Source: an uncultured Dechloromonas sp. (GTDB lineage: Bacteria; Pseudomonadota; Gammaproteobacteria; Burkholderiales; Rhodocyclaceae). Taken from it: a stretch of 5,642 nt of DNA. The notes under the pieces are model-generated. The model did not search any database, was not told where the DNA came from, and saw nothing but the letters and a program-made list of their open reading frames with translations. The position numbers and the translations under genes were made by a program. The stretch's first letter is position 1. The number at the start of each line of letters is the position of its first letter. The stretch is from positions 1-5,642 of the forward strand of contig CALKUR010000130.1 in the NCBI GenBank assembly GCA_937996725.1. Direction: 5' to 3'. Below are positions 1 to 5,642 of the stretch, piece by piece.

Positions 1-2
1 TG

Positions 3-875
3 CTTGGTAATCTTGCCTTAATTGGCACGCCGTTCTTCTCAGGCTTCTATTCAAAAGACTCCATCATTGAAGCAGTAGCGGCCAGCCATATCCCTGGATC
101 TGGCTTTGCATACTTTGCGGTTATGGCGAGTGTGTTTGTAACGGCTTTGTATTCATTCCGTCTCTATTTCTGGGTTTTCCATGGAAAGGCGCGCTGGGGT
201 CATGCGGATTCTCACGACCACCACCATGATCATGCGGAGCAGGGCGATGATCACGACCACCACGGTTTGGCTCCAGGCGAAAAACCTCATGAGTCACCAT
301 TGGTAGTTACTTTGCCACTGATTTTATTGGCTATTCCATCTGTGATTATTGGTTTCTACACCATTACTCCTCTTTTGTTCGGTACATACTTCGGTGATTC
401 AATCTTTATTGATCTCGCTCGTCATCCCGTTATGAAAGAGCTCGCAGAAGAATTCCATGGCCCAGTAGCTATGGCTATTCATGCATTTACTTCCCCTGTA
501 TTAGGGTTGGTGGTATTGGGCGTTCTGACTGCGGCCATTGGCTATTTATGGGCTCCTGGCTTGCCTGCTAAATTTGCTCAGACATTTGCACCAATCAAAA
601 AACTATTTGATAACAAGTACTACTTGGATGATTTGAATCAAGTGGTGTTTGCTAAGGGTCTCATTTGGATTGGCGGAATTCTTTGGCATCGCGGTGACCA
701 GAAGGTGATTGATGGCTTCTTGGTAAATGGAAGCGCTCATACAGTAGGGCGCTTTGCTGGAGTTATTCGCCATTTTCAATCCGGGTATGTTTATCACTAC
801 GCCTTTGCAATGATTGCAGGCTTAGCGGTATTGCTAGCTTGGGTTTTATACGCTTACCTGCCTTTTGTTCGCTAG
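3..875 (+). CDS. nuoL: NADH-quinone oxidoreductase subunit L, C-terminal part (5' end outside window)
   Basis: This is the last 290 residues of the largest antiporter-like, proton-pumping membrane subunit of respiratory complex I. The frame is open from base 3 with no start, and the internal ATG at 123 is not the true start. The GTPFFSGFYSKDSI segment near the window start carries the Lys-Asp pair (54-59) that corresponds to K399/D400 of E. coli NuoL. Next come a transmembrane segment (about 111-180), a His/Asp-rich hydrophilic loop (201-263), and two more membrane segments (about 295-360 and 463-555). The NKYYLDD motif (612-632) marks the start of the long amphipathic lateral helix typical of NuoL. 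The GYVYHYAF motif (783-806) begins the final anchoring helix. The TAG stop is at 873-875 and nuoM follows after 24 bases. Codon use is moderate-GC with many TTG/TTA leucines, like nuoM and the 5' third of nuoN. Confidence 0.97.
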   Translation, partial: LGNLALIGTPFFSGFYSKDSIIEAVAASHIPGSGFAYFAVMASVFVTALYSFRLYFWVFHGKARWGHADSHDHHHDHAEQGDDHDHHGLAPGEKPHESPLVVTLPLILLAIPSVIIGFYTITPLLFGTYFGDSIFIDLARHPVMKELAEEFHGPVAMAIHAFTSPVLGLVVLGVLTAAIGYLWAPGLPAKFAQTFAPIKKLFDNKYYLDDLNQVVFAKGLIWIGGILWHRGDQKVIDGFLVNGSAHTVGRFAGVIRHFQSGYVYHYAFAMIAGLAVLLAWVLYAYLPFVR

Positions 876-899
876 GCCTTTGTTACTTAAGTAGCCACT

Positions 900-2366
900 A
901 TGATTCTTTCTTACGCCATCTGGACCCCAATAATTTTTGGACTCATTATTTTGTTTTATGGGTCTGAAAAGCCATCCGCTGGAGTGCGTTGGTTAGCGCT
1001 CGTTGGTTCAATTATTGGATTTATTGCAACTCTGCCATTAATTATCAATTTCGACATTGCCAATCCAGGCATGCAGTTTGTGGAAAAGATTAGTTGGATT
1101 CCTCGTTACGACATTAACTATTACCTAGGTATTGATGGTATTTCAGTATGGTTCATTGTATTAACCGCCTTCATCAATATTTTTGTTGTGATTGCCGCTT
1201 GGGAGGTGATTGATACCAAGGTATCGCAATATATGGCGTCGTTCATGATCCTATCTGGATTGATGATTGGCGTATTTGCCGCCTTAGATGCGTTGCTGTT
1301 CTATGTATTCTTCGAGGCAACACTGATTCCGATGTACATCATCATCGGCGTATGGGGCGGCCATAACCGAATCTATGCAGCATTTAAGTTCTTCTTGTAT
1401 ACCTTGTTGGGCTCTTTGCTGACATTGGTTGCGATGCTGTATCTCTATAACGTCACCAATACATTTGATATCTTGGCTTGGCAAAATGCTCGCCTTGATA
1501 TTGTTGAGCAGATTTTGTTGTTCGCTGCTTTCTTTATGGCATTTGCTGTCAAAGTACCAATGTGGCCTTTGCACACATGGTTGCCAGACGTTCACGTTGA
1601 GGCGCCAACTGGTGGTTCTGTAGTTTTAGCGGCAATTATGTTGAAGCTTGGCGCATATGGGTTCTTGCGTTTCTCATTGCCTATCGCACCAGACGCAAGC
1701 CAATACTTGGGACCATTCGTTATTTTCTTGTCACTAGTCGCGGTAATTTATGTCGGCGCAGTTGCGCTAGTGCAAAAGGACATGAAAAAACTGGTTGCCT
1801 ACTCTTCAGTAGCGCATATGGGCTTTGTTACGCTTGGATTCTTCCTCTTTAGTCCTTTGGGTATCGAAGGCGGTATTGTGCAAATGATTTCCCACGGTTT
1901 CGTGGCGGGCGCAATGTTCCTTTCGATTGGCGTTCTCTACGATCGCATGCATACCCGTCAAATTGCCGATTACGGTGGCGTTGTACACCGCATGCCAGCA
2001 TTTACCGCATTTGCTGTTTTGATGGCGATGGCTAATTGTGGATTGCCAGCTACCTCCGGTTTCGTTGGTGAATTTATGGTGATTTTGGCTGCCGTGGATT
2101 ACGATTTTGTGATCGGCATCCTAGCGGCAACAGCATTGATCTTAGGCGCTGCTTATTCCTTATGGATGGTCAAGCGCGTCATCTTTGGCGCAATCACTAA
2201 TCCAGAGGTTGCTAAGCTTGAAGACCTCAACGGCCGCGAGTTTTTTATGTTTATTGTTCTGTCGCTCTGCGTAATTGGCATGGGCGTGTATCCCAAACCC
2301 TTTACCGACATTATTCATCCTGCTGTGATGCAGTTGCTCGAACATGTCGCGATTAGCAAACTCTGA
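900..2366 (+). CDS. nuoM: NADH-quinone oxidoreductase subunit M
   Basis: This is a complete 488-residue NuoM, the middle antiporter-like proton-pumping subunit of complex I in the cytoplasmic membrane. It is hydrophobic throughout, with roughly fourteen membrane helices. Residues known to matter in E. coli NuoM are all present: E139 in FFEATLIPMY (E144), K218 in VKVPMWPLHTWLPD (K234), K249 in MLKLGAYG (K265), H306 (H322), H332 in SHG (H348) and E391 in FVGEF (E407). From K218 on the offset to E. coli is a constant 16 residues, so there is no internal insertion or deletion. The ATG at 900 gives the normal N-terminus. The upstream spacer has no strong Shine-Dalgarno sequence, which suggests translation is helped by coupling to nuoL. 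nuoN starts 13 bases after the stop. Codon style is even along the gene. Confidence 0.98.
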   Translation: MILSYAIWTPIIFGLIILFYGSEKPSAGVRWLALVGSIIGFIATLPLIINFDIANPGMQFVEKISWIPRYDINYYLGIDGISVWFIVLTAFINIFVVIAAWEVIDTKVSQYMASFMILSGLMIGVFAALDALLFYVFFEATLIPMYIIIGVWGGHNRIYAAFKFFLYTLLGSLLTLVAMLYLYNVTNTFDILAWQNARLDIVEQILLFAAFFMAFAVKVPMWPLHTWLPDVHVEAPTGGSVVLAAIMLKLGAYGFLRFSLPIAPDASQYLGPFVIFLSLVAVIYVGAVALVQKDMKKLVAYSSVAHMGFVTLGFFLFSPLGIEGGIVQMISHGFVAGAMFLSIGVLYDRMHTRQIADYGGVVHRMPAFTAFAVLMAMANCGLPATSGFVGEFMVILAAVDYDFVIGILAATALILGAAYSLWMVKRVIFGAITNPEVAKLEDLNGREFFMFIVLSLCVIGMGVYPKPFTDIIHPAVMQLLEHVAISKL

Positions 2367-2379
2367 GTAAGGTTATTGC
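2367..2379 (+). promoter_or_regulatory. Ribosome binding site for nuoN
   Basis: The 13-base nuoM-nuoN spacer contains GTAAGG (2367-2372), whose AAGG can pair with the 16S rRNA tail. It lies 7 bases before the ATG at 2380. This supports that start and tight operon packing without a separate promoter. Confidence 0.55.
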
Positions 2380-3897
2380 ATGGATACTTTTGACCTGATT
2401 GCCATTGCACCTGAACTGATCCTGGCTTTTGTTGCCAGTGATTTGTTATTGACCAGCGCCTTCATTAAAGAAAAGAGCGGTCATGAAGCGAATGATGTAT
2501 TTCATGCGCCACGGGCTGCATCCTTTGTGTATTTCTGTTCCTGCTTACTCTTAATTGGCTTGGGCATTGCATTTTTAAGCAGAATGATTGATCTGCCGTA
2601 CTTTGCCATGGCCGGTCTGTTCCAGTCCGATCCGATTGCCAATCTGCTCAAAGCAGGGTGCTGCTTTGCGCTACTGATTAGCCTGATTTACTCCAAGCAG
2701 TATTTAATTGATCGAGGGCTCTTCCGACCTGATTTCTTGGTCCTCACCTTATTTGCTTTATTAGGCCAATTGGTTTTGATCTCCGCATCGAACCTCATTA
2801 CCTTGTATCTGGGTCTCGAGTTGATGGCTCTTTCAACCTATGGTTTGGTGGCGATGCGTCACTCTAGCGGCTTATCCTCGGAAGCCGCGATTAAGTACTT
2901 TGTATTGGGTGCCTTGGGCAGTGGCTTCTTGCTCTACGGCATGTCCATGCTGTACGGCGCCACCGGCAGCCTGCAGCTCGATGAAGTGCTGCAGGCCATC
3001 GCCTCCGGTCAGATCAAGCACCAAGTGCTGGTGTTCGGTCTGGTGTTCATCGTCGCAGGCCTGGCCTTCAAGATCGGTGCCGTGCCTTTCCACATGTGGA
3101 TTCCCGACGTGTACCAGGGCGCGCCCACGGCCGCCACGCTGCTGATCGGTGGCGCCCCCAAGCTGGCCGCCTTTGCCATCATGGTGCGCCTGCTGGTTGA
3201 AGGCCTGATGCCGCTGGCCATCGACTGGCAGCAGATGCTGTCGCTGCTGGCGATCGCCTCGCTGCTGATCGGCAACCTGGCCGCCATCGCGCAGACCAAC
3301 CTCAAGCGCATGCTGGCGTTCTCGACCATCGCGCAAATGGGCTTTGTGCTGCTGGGCTTTGTGGCGGGTGTGGTCAACGGCCAGACCACCCTGGCGGCCA
3401 ATGCCTACAGCTCGGCCATGTTCTATGTGATCGGCTATGTGCTGACCACGCTGGCCACCTTCGGCATCATCATGCTGCTTGCCCGTCAGGGTTTCGAGAG
3501 TGAAGAGATCGCCGATCTGGCTGGCCTGAACCAGCGCAGCCCGCTCTACGCTGGCGTCATGTCGGTGTGCCTGTTCTCGCTGGCCGGCATTCCGCCCATG
3601 GTGGGCTTCTACGCCAAGCTGGCCGTGCTGCAGTCCCTGATTGCTTCGGGCCAGGGCTTCTACATCGGTCTGGCCATCTACGCGGTGCTGATGTCGCTGA
3701 TCGGCGCCTTCTACTACCTGCGTGTGGTCAAGGTCATGTATTTCGATGCACCGGTCACGGCCACCACCGTGTCTGCACCGTCCGATGTGCGCGTGGTGCT
3801 GTCGCTCAATGGCCTGCTGGTGCTGGTGCTGGGCATCGTGCCGGGCGCCCTGATGGCCCTGTGCGCGCAGGCCGTCAAGAGCATGCTGGCGCTCTGA
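2380..3897 (+). CDS. nuoN: NADH-quinone oxidoreductase subunit N, apparently a hybrid of two lineages
   Basis: This is a full-length 505-residue NuoN, the third antiporter-like proton-pumping membrane subunit of complex I. The residues studied in E. coli are conserved: E147 in LGLELMALSTY (E133), K172 in AAIKYFVLGA (K158), K231 (K217), H238 in VPFHMWIPDVYQGAPT (H224), K261 (K247) and K413 in FYAK (K395). The GIPP motif is at 403-406. The frame is intact and the length is normal. The odd point is composition. In codons 1-184, by hand count, 21 of 39 leucines are TTA or TTG. From codon 191 to the end, about 50 leucines are all CTG, CTC or CTT, and third positions are strongly G/C. The change falls within bases 2885-2950, the best-conserved part of the gene. 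The 5' part matches the style of nuoL/nuoM and the 3' part matches the genes downstream. Gene identity is certain, but whether this exact molecule exists in one genome is doubtful. Confidence 0.95.
   Translation: MDTFDLIAIAPELILAFVASDLLLTSAFIKEKSGHEANDVFHAPRAASFVYFCSCLLLIGLGIAFLSRMIDLPYFAMAGLFQSDPIANLLKAGCCFALLISLIYSKQYLIDRGLFRPDFLVLTLFALLGQLVLISASNLITLYLGLELMALSTYGLVAMRHSSGLSSEAAIKYFVLGALGSGFLLYGMSMLYGATGSLQLDEVLQAIASGQIKHQVLVFGLVFIVAGLAFKIGAVPFHMWIPDVYQGAPTAATLLIGGAPKLAAFAIMVRLLVEGLMPLAIDWQQMLSLLAIASLLIGNLAAIAQTNLKRMLAFSTIAQMGFVLLGFVAGVVNGQTTLAANAYSSAMFYVIGYVLTTLATFGIIMLLARQGFESEEIADLAGLNQRSPLYAGVMSVCLFSLAGIPPMVGFYAKLAVLQSLIASGQGFYIGLAIYAVLMSLIGAFYYLRVVKVMYFDAPVTATTVSAPSDVRVVLSLNGLLVLVLGIVPGALMALCAQAVKSMLAL
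2885..2950. other. Composition and codon-style breakpoint inside nuoN (probable recombination or assembly join)
   Basis: The last TTG leucine codon is at 2929-2931 and the first codon of the run of almost pure CTG usage is at 2950. Left of this zone the DNA is moderate-GC (many A/T third positions, TTG/TTA common). To the right it is high-GC in nuoN and the three following genes. The zone encodes a segment (about residues 169-190) that is nearly invariant among betaproteobacterial NuoN proteins, so the reading frame passes through without damage. I infer a join between two orthologous nuoN genes from different Burkholderiales. The exact base cannot be fixed because the sequences probably match across it. 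Confidence 0.75.
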
Positions 3898-3904
3898 AAA
3901 GACC

Positions 3905-4207
3905 ATGTCGCAATCCCTGCAGATTGGCGTGCTGATCCTGCTGGCCTTGCTGGCCGCCAATCTGCCGTTCATCAACCAGCGCCTGTTTGCGGTCGGGCCG
4001 CGGCGTCAGCCCAAGGCGCTGGCCTGGCGCCTGCTGGAACTGGTGCTGCTGTATTTCGCGGTGGGCGGCATTGGCCTGGCCCTTGAAAACAGCGCAGGTC
4101 AGATCGCAGCACAGGGCTGGGAGTTTTACGCCGTCACTGGCGCCATGTTCCTGACCCTGGCGTTTCCTGGTTTCGTTTTCCGCTACCTTGTGCACCGCCG
4201 CGACTGA
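3905..4207 (+). CDS. DUF2818 family small inner-membrane protein
   Basis: This is a 100-residue hydrophobic protein of the DUF2818 family, which is commonly found directly after nuoN in Burkholderiales. Its function is not established. Three membrane helices are visible, at about residues 6-24, 42-61 and 74-95. They are separated by a basic loop (GPRRQPKALAWR, residues 31-42) and a short polar loop. The protein ends in a charged tail (HRRD). The ATG at 3905 lies 7 bases after the nuoN stop, with only a purine-rich GAAAAGA as possible ribosome site, so translation is probably coupled to nuoN. Family naming comes from recalled sequence and gene context, not a search. Its position suggests a role linked to complex I assembly or stability, which is inference only. 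Codon use matches the GC-rich 3' part of nuoN. Confidence 0.88.
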   Translation: MSQSLQIGVLILLALLAANLPFINQRLFAVGPRRQPKALAWRLLELVLLYFAVGGIGLALENSAGQIAAQGWEFYAVTGAMFLTLAFPGFVFRYLVHRRD

Positions 4208-4224
4208 GCCCGGCGCTGCCTGCC

Positions 4225-4237
4225 CTCGAGGCGCACC
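4225..4237 (+). promoter_or_regulatory. Ribosome binding site for the Nudix gene
   Basis: GAGG at 4228-4231 lies 6 bases before the ATG at 4238, in the 30-base spacer after the DUF2818 gene. It is the clearest Shine-Dalgarno-like site in the right half of the window and supports this start. Confidence 0.5.
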
Positions 4238-4840
4238 ATGTCCGACGAACACCTGATCGAGCAACGCGTTGCGCAGCAGGAGCTGTTCAAGGGCCGTTTC
4301 CTGCACGCCTTTCGCGACACGGTGCGCTTGCCCGACGGCGGCCAGGCCACGCGTGAATACGTGGTCCACCCCGGCGCCGTGGTGGTGGTGCCCTTGCTGC
4401 AAGGCCCCGACGGCCAGCTGCGCATCGTGCTGGAGCGCCAGTACCGCTACCCCGTCGGCCAGGTCATGATCGAGCTGCCGGCCGGCAAGCTCGACGCCGG
4501 TGAAGACCCGCTGCGCTGTGGTCAGCGTGAACTGCTCGAGGAAACCGGCTACCAGGCACGTGAATGGGCCAGGGCAGGGCAGATGCACCTCGCGATTGCC
4601 TATTCGACCGAAGTCATCCACATCTACTTTGCCCGTGGCTTGACCCAGGGCGAGCGCCGGCTGGACGCAGGCGAATTCCTGGATGTCTTCACTGCCACTC
4701 CGCAGGAGCTGCTGGCCTGGTGCCGCGATGGCGCCGTCACCGACGCCAAGACGCTCAGCTGCATGGTCTGGGTGCAAAATGTGCTCTCGGGCGCCTGGCC
4801 TCTTGAATGGCAGGCGCTCGACCCGATATCCAGCCCATGA
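4238..4840 (+). CDS. Nudix hydrolase, ADP-ribose pyrophosphatase-like
   Basis: This 200-residue cytoplasmic enzyme carries a perfect Nudix box (GX5EX7REUXEEXGU) at residues 83-105 (bases 4484-4552). It includes the RE pair and the EE pair that bind the catalytic divalent metal. The segment just before it, RQYRYPVGQVMIELPAGK, is typical of the ADP-ribose pyrophosphatase branch. That branch cleaves ADP-ribose to AMP and ribose 5-phosphate. After the box, AYSTEVIHIYFARGL (residues 121-135) also fits this branch. An N-terminal beta-domain (about 1-50, with VHPGAVVVVPLL at 43-54) precedes the Nudix fold. The stop TGA overlaps the ATG of the next gene (ATGA at 4837-4840), indicating translational coupling. 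Substrate specificity is inferred from the family, and other nucleoside-diphosphate sugars are possible. Linkage to NADH dehydrogenase genes would suit a role in NAD-derived ADP-ribose turnover, but this is not shown. Confidence 0.92.
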   Translation: MSDEHLIEQRVAQQELFKGRFLHAFRDTVRLPDGGQATREYVVHPGAVVVVPLLQGPDGQLRIVLERQYRYPVGQVMIELPAGKLDAGEDPLRCGQRELLEETGYQAREWARAGQMHLAIAYSTEVIHIYFARGLTQGERRLDAGEFLDVFTATPQELLAWCRDGAVTDAKTLSCMVWVQNVLSGAWPLEWQALDPISSP

Positions 4841-5052
4841 AAGTCCTCAACCTCCAGTGCAGTCATGGCCATGCCTTTGAAGGCTGGTTCGCCTCGCACG
4901 ACGATTTCGAGTCGCAGCGCGGGCGGGGATTGCTGACCTGTCCGGTCTGCAATGACGCCGAGATCGCCAAGATGCCCTCGGCCCCGCGCCTGAACCTGGG
5001 CCACGATGCACCGGCAGCTGCTGTGCCTGCTGCAGCAGGCCCGGCTGCGCAG
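4837..5052 (+). pseudogene. DUF1178 family protein, N-terminal half only (3' part replaced)
   Basis: The ATG at 4837 starts a protein opening MKVLNLQCSHGHAFEGWF, the standard N-terminus of the DUF1178 family of small proteins of unknown function. A putative zinc-binding set is present: C8, H10/H12, and C35-P-V-C38. The family segment PSAPRLNL is at residues 47-54 and is followed by an Ala/Pro-rich linker (about 58-72) that is normal for the family. After about residue 72 the expected C-terminal half, recalled as a segment resembling EDVGxRFAEEARxIHYG, is missing. The frame instead runs on as Arg/Pro-rich low-quality sequence to a stop at 5308-5310, within DNA whose better coding signal is antisense. 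The normal family length is about 140-160 residues. The start overlaps the Nudix stop (ATGA), so the intact gene would have been the last of a coupled pair. The break looks like a sequence join, not mutational decay. Confidence 0.8.
5025..5040. repeat. Perfect 16-base palindrome near the DUF1178 break
   Basis: GCCTGCTGCAGCAGGC equals its own reverse complement and has a PstI-type CTGCAG core. It lies in the Ala-rich linker of the DUF1178 frame, just before family similarity ends. It may be chance, since alanine GCN codons in GC-rich DNA easily give such palindromes. It could also be relevant to a misjoin or strand switch. Confidence 0.6.
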
Positions 5053-5069
5053 CGTGCGCGCCCAGACGC

Positions 5070-5340
5070 CGCCGTATCCGCCCCTCGCCGAGGTCACCGC
5101 GCACGACGTCGACCTCGAGCCCCAGGGCGGCCCACCACTCACCGAGCCACGCCACGGGGGCGTCCGCCGGGCAGGCCGACCAGGTGCGGACGCGCCTGCG
5201 GGCCGTTCTCCACGTGCCGCCAGCGGCCGGGCTGCGTCCGCGTCGGGACGGTGGCGACCAGGTCGTCCGCGCTCACGTCGGCAAGGCCATGGAGCACCCT
5301 CTCGAGGTAGGAGGCGGAGAACACCTCGCGCCCCGTCGAC
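5070..5340 (-). pseudogene. Unrecognised GC-rich coding fragment, antisense, in two frames
   Basis: The minus strand gives protein-like translation with almost all third positions G or C. The first frame, entering at 5340, reads GREVFSASYLERVLHGLADV and then SADDLVATVPTRTQPGRWRHVE, before drifting to a TGA at 5139-5141. A second minus frame then reads well from about 5210 down to about 5070, including DAPVAWLGEWWAALGLEVDV. The two may be one gene with a frameshift near 5205-5215, or two partial genes. The sequence looks like an internal piece of an actinobacterial gene, with neither start nor natural end. The WLGEWWAALGLEVDVV stretch faintly recalls the N-terminus of class I glutamine amidotransferase-like proteins, but I would not assign it. 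The plus-strand readings here are Arg/Pro-rich and less convincing. Confidence 0.35.
5335..5340. other. GTCGAC hexamer at a sequence join
   Basis: The minus-strand coding signal on the left and the plus-strand UbiT-like frame on the right meet at this SalI-type hexamer. It fits both sides: GVSTG-like on the minus strand, Val-Asp before TGGTAYF on the plus strand. A ligation join or an overlap-driven misassembly would both leave such a shared short sequence. A second GTCGAC lies inside the fragment at 5108-5113, so the site is not unique. Confidence 0.4.
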
Positions 5341-5642
5341 ACCGGCGGCACCGCCTACTTCACCTATCGCGGCGCTCTCTTCCGCCCGGTCTTCCGCACC
5401 GAGCGCGAGCGCGAACCCGACCTCGCCTTCGCCGCCCACCTCTCGGCCTACCTGCAACTCCTCGCGCGCCAGGAAGATCCGGACACGCTCTTTTTCAACC
5501 GCGAACTGGAAATCACCGGCGATACCGAACTGGGACTGATCGTCAAGAACATGCTGGACGCGGTCGAGTGGCCGAAGCTGCCGCGCCTGCCGCTGCCACT
5601 GTCCCTGCGCCTACGCCTGAGGCGCAGTGGGCGTCCTCTATC
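5341..5642 (+). CDS. ubiT: UbiT/YhbT-type SCP2-domain protein, C-terminal fragment (5' part missing; runs off window end)
   Basis: An open plus-strand frame of 100 codons reads to the window end with no start codon of its own. It contains FAAHLSAYLQLL, then DPDTLFFNRELEI (5476-5514) and GDTELGLIVKNMLDAVEW (5518-5571). These closely resemble the C-terminal half of E. coli YhbT (UbiT), an SCP2-fold lipid-binding accessory protein. UbiT works with the U32-family proteins UbiU and UbiV in oxygen-independent ubiquinone synthesis. The N-terminal part of the SCP2 domain is absent because the sequence upstream of about 5340 belongs to something else. The tail (PKLPRLPLPLSLRLRLRR) is basic and leucine-rich and continues beyond the window. 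Codon use (many GAA, some TTT/TAT) differs from both the fragment on its left and the Comamonadaceae-like block. A Rhodocyclales-type source is a guess from style. The other possibility is another SCP2 sterol-carrier-like protein. Confidence 0.75.

Noticed and set aside
123..875. ATG at 123 as a genuine start of a 250-residue protein
   Set aside because: The same frame is open to base 3 and encodes conserved NuoL sequence (GTPFFSGFYSKDSI) upstream, so this Met is internal.
3898..3904. Possible terminator or promoter between nuoN and DUF2818, where composition of genes is already uniform
   Set aside because: The gap is only 7 bases with no hairpin or T-run, and the genes appear co-transcribed.
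2872..3975. Long minus-strand open frame (367 codons) opposite nuoN
   Set aside because: It is a His/Gln/Arg-rich low-complexity shadow of the CTG- and GCC-rich nuoN coding strand, with no family features. nuoN explains the region fully.
3875..4777. Minus-strand open frame of 300 codons opposite DUF2818 and the Nudix gene
   Set aside because: It is a shadow in GC-rich DNA. The plus strand carries a perfect Nudix box and a clear three-helix protein.
5303..5308. Several CTCGAG and CTGCAG hexamers in the GC-rich part as signs of engineered DNA
   Set aside because: Such six-base sites are frequent by chance in GC-rich coding DNA, and most lie within normal codons of intact genes.
4624..5457. 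Minus-strand open frame of 277 codons spanning Nudix, DUF1178 and both downstream joins
   Set aside because: It crosses at least two composition changes and is Arg/Gly/Ala-rich without motifs. The better readings in the same area use other frames.
5006..5539. Plus-strand frame starting MHRQLLCLLQQARL
   Set aside because: The first 30 residues look protein-like, but the rest is Arg/Pro/Ser-rich and it overlaps the UbiT reading out of frame in its last 200 bases.

Overview
The window is dominated by the 3' end of a bacterial respiratory complex I (nuo) operon of betaproteobacterial type: the C-terminal half of nuoL, complete nuoM and a full-length nuoN. It continues with the small genes that often follow nuoN in Burkholderiales: a DUF2818 membrane protein, an ADP-ribose-pyrophosphatase-like Nudix hydrolase, and a DUF1178 gene that is broken after about 72 codons. 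All of these read rightward, with gaps of 30 bases or less or with overlaps.

Base composition and codon use are not uniform. From 1 to about 2930 the sequence is moderate-GC, rich in TTG/TTA leucine codons and A/T-ending codons. Protein style and composition suggest a Polynucleobacter-like freshwater Burkholderiales, which is an inference. Inside nuoN, in a highly conserved stretch at about 2885-2950, the style switches abruptly to high GC with only CTN leucine codons, as in Comamonadaceae (Acidovorax/Comamonas type). This style runs through DUF2818, Nudix and the start of DUF1178. The nuoN frame stays open and all family residues are kept, so the two halves are orthologous but look as if they come from two lineages.

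At about 5035-5075 the DUF1178 gene loses its family sequence. About 270-300 bases follow whose best coding signal is on the minus strand (very high GC, actinobacterial-looking codon use, at least one frame change, product not recognised). At about 5335-5340, on a GTCGAC hexamer, the sequence changes again to a plus-strand open frame running to the window end. That frame matches the C-terminal part of a UbiT/YhbT-type SCP2-domain protein of oxygen-independent ubiquinone synthesis, of proteobacterial, possibly Rhodocyclales, style.

The simplest reading is a mosaic of four sources: a metagenomic misassembly or chimeric clone with joins at about 2.9 kb, 5.05 kb and 5.34 kb. The first join could instead be natural homologous recombination. 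NuoL, NuoM and NuoN are the three antiporter-like, proton-pumping membrane subunits of NADH:quinone oxidoreductase. The Nudix enzyme and DUF2818 protein are probably co-transcribed with them. I see no RNA genes, mobile elements, CRISPR arrays or convincing terminators or promoters. I also see no strong case for a new biological system. The mosaic structure is the main thing worth checking.
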